The notes under the pieces: model-generated | Databases searched by the model: none | Seen by the model: only the letters and a program-made list of their open reading frames with translations | What the model was told of the DNA's origin: nothing | Program-made: the position numbers and the translations under genes | Shown: positions 1 through 4,938 of the stretch, one piece after another | How the letters are laid out: the number at the start of each line of letters is the position of its first letter | Numbering within the stretch: position 1 is the first letter of the stretch | Assembly (NCBI GenBank): GCA_029248825.1 | Contig: JAQWIP010000072.1 | Coordinates: forward strand, 1-6,259 | Direction: 5' to 3' | Origin: Alphaproteobacteria bacterium | Lineage (GTDB): Bacteria; Pseudomonadota; Alphaproteobacteria; RS24 | Length of the DNA: 6,259 bases

Positions 1-68
1 GGCTTATTGGGCAAGCGGGTGGAGGCCATTCGGGCTGGAATTAGAACAATCGGGTTTTTCGCACTCAT
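1..68 (-). CDS. kdsB: 3-deoxy-manno-octulosonate cytidylyltransferase (CMP-KDO synthetase), N-terminal fragment
   Basis: This enzyme activates KDO with CTP to give CMP-KDO in the cytoplasm, for the inner core of lipopolysaccharide. Reading the minus strand from an ATG at 68, 22 codons run to the window edge with no stop. They contain IPARMASTRLPNK, the conserved N-terminal nucleotide-binding loop of KdsB (usual form IPAR-x-x-STRLP-x-KPL), followed by the first two bases of the expected proline codon. A purine-rich GAAGAGAGAG (minus strand, about 75-84) sits just upstream as a ribosome-binding site and supports this start. The rest of the gene lies outside the window, about 230 residues if of usual length. 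It is divergent from cycM, an arrangement I recall from other alphaproteobacteria. The identification rests on one motif, but that motif is distinctive and correctly placed near the N-terminus. Confidence 0.88.
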   Translation of the reverse strand, partial: MSAKNPIVLIPARMASTRLPNK

Positions 69-75
69 CTTTAGC

Positions 76-110
76 TCTCTCTTCAATCCCGCCTCAATCT
101 CTCTTCAATC
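76..110. repeat. 13-bp direct repeat in the kdsB leader
   Basis: TCTCTCTTCAATC occurs exactly at 76-88 and again at 98-110, so the copies start 22 bp apart, about two helical turns. On the minus strand each copy reads GATTGAAGAGAGA. The copy nearer kdsB overlaps its probable Shine-Dalgarno sequence. The sequence between and after the copies does not match, so this is not a simple recent tandem duplication of the whole 22-bp unit. It could be a paired protein-binding site or a chance repeat in pyrimidine-rich DNA. No function is assigned. Confidence 0.5.
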
Positions 111-170
111 GGAGGGTGGGATGCCTATTTCGTATTGCACATCCAGCCTTCATTTCCTAATCTGTGCGAC

Positions 171-208
171 GCTACGCCGCAAGCCTAAACAGGCTGAAAA
201 GCGTAAGC
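171..208 (+). promoter_or_regulatory. possible imperfect stem-loop in the cycM leader
   Basis: An inner stem AGCCT (182-186) pairs with AGGCT (191-195) around an AAAC loop. It is flanked by an outer stem, GCTACGC (171-177) with GCGTAAGC (201-208), which pairs with one bulged A. The internal loop is CGCA opposite GAAAA. The structure would lie 77 bases before the cycM start and could be part of the 5' untranslated RNA. No T-run follows, so it is not a classic terminator. It does not match a riboswitch class I recognise. The rest of the 69-284 intergenic region shows no other gene; a TTGCAC (135-140) with a poor -10, TAATCT (158-163), is the only promoter-like pair I see there. Confidence 0.3.
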
Positions 209-272
209 TGCGCAAAATTTATGGGTGTGGGTTTGCCCAGCAATGCAAGCAAATCTGCGTCAAAAGCCACCT

Positions 273-276
273 TGGA
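273..276 (+). promoter_or_regulatory. ribosome-binding site that sets the cycM start
   Basis: GGAG at 273-276, within TTGGAGAAAAGTC, lies 8 bases before the ATG at 285. It decides between this start and an in-frame ATG at 225. The upstream ATG has no comparable site, and its 20 extra residues, MWVCPAMQANLRQKPPWRKV, do not resemble the family N-terminus. Confidence 0.75.
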
Positions 277-284
277 GAAAAGTC

Positions 285-800
285 ATGGATAGTTTTGAGC
301 TGAATAAAATCTTTGGTGCCGTCTTGTTTACCTTGCTGGTCTATCTGGGCGTGCAAAATCTGGGCGACATTTTGTTTCATGCCGAACCCGCCAACCCGCA
401 AGCCTATGTTGTGGAAGGTGTCGAAGAAGAGGGCGCGCCAAGCGTCGCGGAAGCGGCCGTTGTTGAAGTCTCCATTTTAGAATTGCTGCAAACCGCATCG
501 ATCGAAAAAGGCGCCAAAACGGCAAAAAAATGCCTGTCTTGCCATAGTTTCGAAAGCGGCGGCGCCAATAAAATCGGCCCTGCCCTCTATGGCGTGGTTG
601 ACCGTCCGGTAGCCAAAGCCGCTGGCTTTAAATATTCCGGCACTTTGGCTGGCATGGGCGGCAATTGGGATTACCAAGCCCTCAACGGCTTTTTGCTGAA
701 CCCGAAAAAATACGCCGTCGGCACCAGCATGTCGTTCGCTGGTCTGCGCAAGGCTTCCGACCGCGCCAATATCATCGCTTACTTGGATAGCTTGAAATAA
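285..800 (+). CDS. cycM: membrane-anchored class I cytochrome c (CycM / cytochrome c-552 type)
   Basis: The 171-residue protein is an electron carrier held on the periplasmic face of the cytoplasmic membrane. In known members it passes electrons between the bc1 complex and terminal oxidase. Residues about 10-31 form one hydrophobic helix with no obvious cleavage site, so it should act as an uncleaved anchor. Residues about 34-66 are an acidic, Ala/Val-rich linker. The haem domain follows: CLSCH at 83-87 binds haem covalently (His87 is the proximal ligand), GPALYGVV at 98-105 is the usual Gly-Pro stretch, and Met149 in GTSMSF is the expected distal ligand. The start at 285 fits the family opening (MDSFELNKIFGAVL) and has a good GGAG. 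It is divergent from kdsB and ends in its own terminator, so it is probably monocistronic. Maturation would need the cytochrome c biogenesis (Ccm) system, encoded elsewhere. The family call is firm; the symbol is by resemblance. Confidence 0.9.
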   Translation: MDSFELNKIFGAVLFTLLVYLGVQNLGDILFHAEPANPQAYVVEGVEEEGAPSVAEAAVVEVSILELLQTASIEKGAKTAKKCLSCHSFESGGANKIGPALYGVVDRPVAKAAGFKYSGTLAGMGGNWDYQALNGFLLNPKKYAVGTSMSFAGLRKASDRANIIAYLDSLK

Positions 801-830
801 TTCGCTTTTCTATAGGTGAAAAAAATCTAT

Positions 831-872
831 CGCCGCGTGCAAGCCTGCTTGCTCGCGGCGTTTGTTTTTTTT
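831..872 (+). terminator. intrinsic terminator after cycM
   Basis: CGCCGCG (831-837) pairs with CGCGGCG (854-860). After one T-T mismatch (838 with 853), GCAAGC (839-844) is complementary to GCTTGC (847-852), with the tip opening as the loop. The stem is followed directly by TTTGTTTTTTTT (861-872). An A-run at 819-825 before the stem could pair with the T-run, lengthening the hairpin and perhaps giving some function on the other strand. The hairpin starts 30 bases after the cycM stop and ends 42 bases before yejA. Confidence 0.9.
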
Positions 873-914
873 AGACTTAATCCTCTTTCCTCGTGAAACC
901 TAGACGGAGCCGAC

Positions 915-2714
915 ATGGCACAGCCTATTTCTAACCTGAAGCTTTTGTGTCTCGCGCTCGCGCTGCTCGCCACGCCGTCGCTGGCATTGGCTCAAGATTG
1001 GCGCCATGGCTTGTCTTTATTTGGCGCGCCCGAATTGAAAAAAGGTTTCGCGCATTTCCCTTACGTCAACCCGCAAGCGCCCAAGGGCGGCGAGGTGAAA
1101 ATTGCTGCCATTGGCTCTTTTGATAACCTGAATTCTTTCACCATTAAGGGCAATGCCGCCGAAGGCTTGGGGCTGTTGCACGACACTTTATTGACCGGCT
1201 CGATGAATGAAGCCAGCGCCAGCTATGGGCTGATTGCCGAGGCGGTGAAACATCCGAAAGATTTTTCATCCGTCAGTTTCAAACTACGCCCCCAAGCGCG
1301 GTTCTCCGACGCCAGTCCCATCACCACAGAAGACGTAGCGTTTTCTTTCACCGCATTGAAAAAAGCCCACCCATTTTATCGCGCCTATTATGGCGATGTC
1401 GTGGGCTATGACATTGCCTCGCCGCACGAGATTACCTTCCGCTTTGGGCAGACGGGAAACCGCGAATTGCCGATGATTTTAGGCCAATTGCCGATTTTGA
1501 AAAAAGCCTATTGGAACTCCAATCAACGCTCGCTGGCCAATACGACGTTGGAAATTCCGCCGGTCTCTGGCGCCTATGAAATCGCCAAATTGGACGCGGG
1601 CCGCGCCATTACCTATGCGCGCCGCGACGATTATTGGGGTCAAAAACTGAATGTGAATTTGGGCAAACATAATATCGACCGCGTGACATATATTTATTTT
1701 GGCGATGATACGGTCGCCTTTGAAGCGTTAAAAGCGGGCGAGGTCGATTATCGGCGCGAGTTCTCTTCCCGCATCTGGGCGACAGGCTATGACACGCCCG
1801 CCATCCGCAGCGGCCAACAAATCAAAGAAATTGTCGCGCTGGAAAACCCCGCAGGCATGCAAGGTTTTGTCTTCAACCTGCGCCGCGAGCGCTTTAACGA
1901 CATTCATGTGCGCGAAGCTTTGAACTGGGCCTATGATTTCGAGTGGACGAAGAAAAACTTATTCTATGGCCAATATGCGCGCACTGGCTCGTTTTTTCAG
2001 GGTTCCGAATTGGCCGCCAAAGGCGCGCCCTCAAAAGCCGAATTGAAATTACTCAGCCCGTGGCGCGAGCAATTGCCGGCCAAAACTTTCGGCCCCCTAT
2101 TTCAAAACCCCATCAGCGATGGCTCGGGCAATATTCGTAAATCTTTGCGAAAAGCACGCGCGCTGCTGGAAAAAGCTGGCTGGAATATTGAAAATGGCAA
2201 ATTGATGAAAAACGGCGAGCCGTTCACCATTGAATTCTTGCTGGTGCAGCCTGCTTTCGAGCGCATTGTGGCGCCTTATATCAAGAATTTGGCCAAACTG
2301 GGCATTGAGGCGAAAATTCGCTCCATCGACCCGACGCAATATCAAAACCGCGTCACCCAATACGATTATGACGCCGTGGTAATGAGCTTTGGCCAATCGC
2401 TATCGCCTGGCAATGAGCAGCGCGATTATTGGTCGTCTGGCGCGGCCAGCCAACCGGGGGGGCGCAATTATATTGGCATTGAAAATCCGGTCGTCGATGC
2501 GCTGGTGGAAAATCTGATTTTCGCCAAATCGCGCGACGCCCTCATTACCGCCTCGCGCGCGCTCGACCGCGTGTTGATTTCCAATCATTATGTGATGCCG
2601 CAATGGCATTCGCCACACGAGCGCCTGTCTTATTGGAAAGGCCTAAAGCGGCCCGACCCCATGCCCAAACATGGGCTTGGCTTTCCCACGCTTTGGTGGA
2701 AAGAGGCACGTTAA
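915..2714 (+). CDS. yejA: periplasmic peptide-binding protein of the Yej ABC importer (SBP family 5)
   Basis: This 599-residue protein (E. coli YejA is about 600) should bind peptides in the periplasm and deliver them to YejBE. Residues 1-26 are a signal peptide: a short polar start with one lysine, a Leu/Ala-rich core, and ALA before Gln27 as the cleavage site. There is no lipobox cysteine, so the mature protein is soluble. Family features are YVNPQAPKGGE at about 50-60, then GSFDNLNSF, the RPQARFSDASPITTEDV block at about 125-141 that is conserved in family 5, and FNLRR followed by VREALNWAYDFEW near the middle. The C-terminal part has ALDRVL and ends at WWKEAR. The start is supported by GGAG at 906-909. 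It is the first gene of the operon, 86 bp before yejB. Known ligands in the family include microcin C, other oligopeptides and, in some alphaproteobacteria, murein peptides through the related YepA. I cannot tell which from sequence. Confidence 0.93.
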   Translation: MAQPISNLKLLCLALALLATPSLALAQDWRHGLSLFGAPELKKGFAHFPYVNPQAPKGGEVKIAAIGSFDNLNSFTIKGNAAEGLGLLHDTLLTGSMNEASASYGLIAEAVKHPKDFSSVSFKLRPQARFSDASPITTEDVAFSFTALKKAHPFYRAYYGDVVGYDIASPHEITFRFGQTGNRELPMILGQLPILKKAYWNSNQRSLANTTLEIPPVSGAYEIAKLDAGRAITYARRDDYWGQKLNVNLGKHNIDRVTYIYFGDDTVAFEALKAGEVDYRREFSSRIWATGYDTPAIRSGQQIKEIVALENPAGMQGFVFNLRRERFNDIHVREALNWAYDFEWTKKNLFYGQYARTGSFFQGSELAAKGAPSKAELKLLSPWREQLPAKTFGPLFQNPISDGSGNIRKSLRKARALLEKAGWNIENGKLMKNGEPFTIEFLLVQPAFERIVAPYIKNLAKLGIEAKIRSIDPTQYQNRVTQYDYDAVVMSFGQSLSPGNEQRDYWSSGAASQPGGRNYIGIENPVVDALVENLIFAKSRDALITASRALDRVLISNHYVMPQWHSPHERLSYWKGLKRPDPMPKHGLGFPTLWWKEAR

Positions 2715-2718
2715 AAAC

Positions 2719-2746
2719 TTGCCGCGCGTCGAACTCGTGACATAAT
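2719..2746 (+). promoter_or_regulatory. possible sigma-70-type promoter between yejA and yejB
   Basis: TTGCCG (2719-2724, four of six matches to the -35 consensus) is separated by 16 bp from CATAAT (2741-2746, five of six matches to the -10). A TG at 2738-2739, one base before the -10, fits the extended -10 form. Transcription would start near 2753 and give yejBEF a leader of about 48 bases. Such matches arise by chance, and alphaproteobacterial promoters are loosely conserved, so this is a candidate only. Confidence 0.33.
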
Positions 2747-2766
2747 TAGGCTTGATTTTGCCTAAT
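2745..2766. promoter_or_regulatory. perfect 7-bp inverted repeat in the yejA-yejB gap
   Basis: ATTAGGC (2745-2751) and GCCTAAT (2760-2766) are exact reverse complements around an 8-base spacer, TTGATTTT. In an RNA read through from yejA this would fold as a hairpin. No T-run follows, so it is more likely a 3' stabiliser or partial attenuator than a full terminator. Such elements often let a binding protein be made in excess over its permeases. Because it overlaps the candidate -10 at 2741-2746, it could instead be an operator in DNA. Both roles are inference. Confidence 0.5.
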
Positions 2767-2782
2767 CTCTAACTCACATCTT

Positions 2783-2789
2783 GAGGGAG
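2783..2789 (+). promoter_or_regulatory. ribosome-binding site of yejB, with long spacing
   Basis: GAGGGAG at 2783-2789 is a strong Shine-Dalgarno match, but 11 bases separate it from the ATG at 2801, a little longer than usual. The start is still preferred: the N-terminus MGAYILRRLLL matches the family start closely, and I see no better-placed start codon nearer the site. Confidence 0.65.
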
Positions 2790-2800
2790 TTTCGCCACCC

Positions 2801-3907
2801 ATGGGTGCTTATATTCTTCGCCGCTTACTGCTGATGGTGCCGACGATTTTCGGCATTATGGCGATTAGTTTTGCCATTGTGCAATTCGCCCCCGGCGGCC
2901 CCGTAGAGCGCGTCCTCGCGCAATTGCAAGGCCATGATGTTGGCGCCACCTCGCGCTTTACCAGCGCGCAAGACGGCTCTGGCGGCATGCAAGGCGCGGC
3001 CGCACAAGCCGCCACAAGCAGCAAATATCGCGGCGCACAAGGCCTCGACCCAGAATTCATCGCCGAGCTGGAAGCCCAATTCGGCTTCGACAAACCCGCC
3101 CATGAACGCTTCTTCAAATTGGTCAAAGACTACGCTCGCTTCGATTTCGGCGAGAGCTATTATCGCGATATTCCGGTCATTGACCTGATAAAAGAAAAAC
3201 TGCCCGTCTCCATCACGCTCGGGCTATGGGCGACTTTGCTGACGTATTTTATTTCCATCCCGCTCGGCATCGCCAAAGCGCGCCGCGATGGCAGCGCTTT
3301 TGATGTATGGACCTCTGGCGTCATCATCGTTGGCTATGCCATCCCGGGATTTTTATTCGCCGTCGCGCTGATTGTTTTATTCGCCGGCGGCTCTTATTTC
3401 GATTGGTTCCCTTTGCGCGGGCTGACCTCGGATAATTTCGATCAATTGAGCCTGACCGGAAAAGCCCTGGATTATCTTTGGCATATTTTCCTGCCCGTCT
3501 TGGCGCTTTCCATCTCGGGTTTTGCGACCACGAGTTTGCTGACCAAAAATGCGTTTCTCGATGAGATACGAAAACAATATGTCGTCACCGCACGCGCCAA
3601 AGGCTTGCCTGAAAAGCGGGTGCTATACGGCCATGTGTTTCGCAATGCTATGCTCATCGTCATCGCCGGATTTCCGGGCGCTTTCATCGGCGCGTTTTTC
3701 ACTGGCTCGCTGCTCATCGAGACGATTTTCTCGCTCGATGGCCTCGGGCTTTTGTCTTATGAGAGCATTATCAATCGCGATTATCCGGTGGTCTTTGCAA
3801 CGCTTTATATCTTCGGGCTGGTTGGGCTGCTGGTCACGCTTATCTCCGACATCACTTATATGTGGGTCGATCCGCGGATTGATTTCTCGGCGCAAGGGGG
3901 CGGCTAA
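2801..3907 (+). CDS. yejB: Yej peptide ABC importer, inner-membrane permease (OppB/DppB type)
   Basis: The 368-residue protein (E. coli YejB about 364) is one of the two channel subunits. Residues about 9-29 are the first membrane helix, followed by FAPGGPVE (29-36), typical of OppB-type permeases. A Gly/Ala/Ser-rich periplasmic stretch (about 43-80) leads into YRGAQGLDPE and FGFDKPAHERF, which I recognise from YejB proteins, so this low-complexity segment is normal for the family. The transport domain begins at LPVSITLG (134-141) with further helices to about 350. The EAA loop that contacts the ATPase is near 260-283 (VVTARAKGLPEKRVLYGHVF, then RNA). The protein ends in VDPRIDF. Its stop codon overlaps the yejE start (TAATG), so the two are translationally coupled and should be made in equal amounts. 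Confidence 0.94.
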   Translation: MGAYILRRLLLMVPTIFGIMAISFAIVQFAPGGPVERVLAQLQGHDVGATSRFTSAQDGSGGMQGAAAQAATSSKYRGAQGLDPEFIAELEAQFGFDKPAHERFFKLVKDYARFDFGESYYRDIPVIDLIKEKLPVSITLGLWATLLTYFISIPLGIAKARRDGSAFDVWTSGVIIVGYAIPGFLFAVALIVLFAGGSYFDWFPLRGLTSDNFDQLSLTGKALDYLWHIFLPVLALSISGFATTSLLTKNAFLDEIRKQYVVTARAKGLPEKRVLYGHVFRNAMLIVIAGFPGAFIGAFFTGSLLIETIFSLDGLGLLSYESIINRDYPVVFATLYIFGLVGLLVTLISDITYMWVDPRIDFSAQGGG

Positions 3908-4935
3908 TGAATATCTCGCCGCTCAATCAGCGTCGTTGGCGCAATTTTAAAGCCAATCGGCGTGGGTTTATTTCGCTTTGGCTTTTTGCCGCCCTGTTTT
4001 CGGTGACGCTCTTCGCCGAGTTTTTGGCCAATGATAAACCGCTGCTCATTCGCCATGAGGGCGCGTTTTATATGCCGGTTTTCGCCGCTTATGCGGAGAC
4101 CGAATTTGGCGGCGATTTTGCTACCGAGGCCGATTATCGCGACCCATTTGTTATCGAGCTGATTGAAGAAAACGGCGGCACGATTGTCTGGCCGCCGCTC
4201 CGCTATAGCTATAATACCATCAACCTAGACCTCGAGCGCCCAGCTCCGGCGCCGCCAAGCGCGCAGAACTGGCTCGGCACCGACGACCAAGGCCGCGATG
4301 TGCTGGCGCGCTTGATTTATGGCTTTCGCATCTCGGTATTATTCGGGCTTATTTTGACGCTCGCCTCTTCCCTCATTGGCATTGCCGCAGGCGCCGTGCA
4401 GGGCTATTTCGGCGGTTGGGTCGACCTCGCGATGCAGCGTTTCATCGAGATATGGACGTCTGTGCCCTCGCTCTATTTATTGATTATCATCGCGGCCATC
4501 ATCGAGCCTGGCTTTTGGGTTTTACTGGGCATTTTATTGCTATTCTCTTGGGTGTCTTTGGTGGGGGTCGTGCGCGCCGAGTTTTTGCGCGCCCGTAATT
4601 TGGAATATGTAGAGGCGGCGCGCGCGCTCGGCGTTGGCAATGCCACGATTATGGCGCGCCATTTGCTGCCCAATGCCATGGTCGCCACGCTGACCTTCAT
4701 GCCGTTTATTTTAAACGCTTCCATCACCACGCTCACGTCGCTCGACTTTTTGGGCTTTGGCTTGCCGCCCGGCTCGCCGTCTTTGGGCGAACTTTTGGCG
4801 CAAGGCAAAGCCAATTTGCAGGCGCCTTGGTTGGGGCTTTCGGGCTTTTTTACCATTGCCATTATGCTGTCGCTGCTGATTTTCATCGGCGAAGCGGTGC
4901 GCGATGCTTTCGACCCGAGAAAGACTTTGGGGTAG
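3907..4935 (+). CDS. yejE: Yej peptide ABC importer, inner-membrane permease (OppC/DppC type)
   Basis: The 342-residue protein (E. coli YejE about 341) pairs with YejB to form the channel. The N-terminus RRWRNFKANRRGFISLW is the OppC N-terminal region, with the first helix at about 21-41. A periplasmic segment (about 42-120) ends in a Pro-rich stretch, RPAPAPPSAQ. The family block LGTDDQGRDVLARLIYGFR (123-141) then opens the transport domain. The EAA loop is at about 236-256 (EAARALGVGNATIMARHLLP, then N). DFLGFGLPPGSPSLGELL (280-297) and the terminal DAFDPRKTLG are also characteristic. The start overlaps the yejB stop by one base, with an AAGGGGG Shine-Dalgarno (3894-3900) inside the end of yejB. 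yejF follows after three bases. No defect is visible. Confidence 0.94.
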   Translation: MNISPLNQRRWRNFKANRRGFISLWLFAALFSVTLFAEFLANDKPLLIRHEGAFYMPVFAAYAETEFGGDFATEADYRDPFVIELIEENGGTIVWPPLRYSYNTINLDLERPAPAPPSAQNWLGTDDQGRDVLARLIYGFRISVLFGLILTLASSLIGIAAGAVQGYFGGWVDLAMQRFIEIWTSVPSLYLLIIIAAIIEPGFWVLLGILLLFSWVSLVGVVRAEFLRARNLEYVEAARALGVGNATIMARHLLPNAMVATLTFMPFILNASITTLTSLDFLGFGLPPGSPSLGELLAQGKANLQAPWLGLSGFFTIAIMLSLLIFIGEAVRDAFDPRKTLG

Positions 4936-4938
4936 ATT

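Noticed and set aside
225..284. Longer N-terminus for the cytochrome
   Set aside because: The 20 extra residues resemble no leader of this family, and the ATG at 285 has a well-placed GGAG and the expected N-terminal sequence.
7..303. 98-codon open frame on the + strand
   Set aside because: It runs antisense over the kdsB start and out of frame into cycM. It has no ribosome-binding site and the protein shows no recognisable features.
805..830. TATAGG (811-816) as a promoter for yejA
   Set aside because: It lies upstream of a strong terminator, and no -35 element stands at proper spacing; TTGGAT at 783 is about 22 bases away.
2843..3060. Gly/Ala/Ser-rich segment in YejB as an unusual insertion
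   Set aside because: YejB proteins normally carry a low-complexity periplasmic stretch here before the YRG-x-x-GLDPE block, and the total length is normal.
2934..3188. Open frames overlapping yejB on both strands
   Set aside because: These are shadows of a GC-rich coding region. yejB is continuous across them, and their products are Ala/Ser/Pro- or Arg-rich without motifs.
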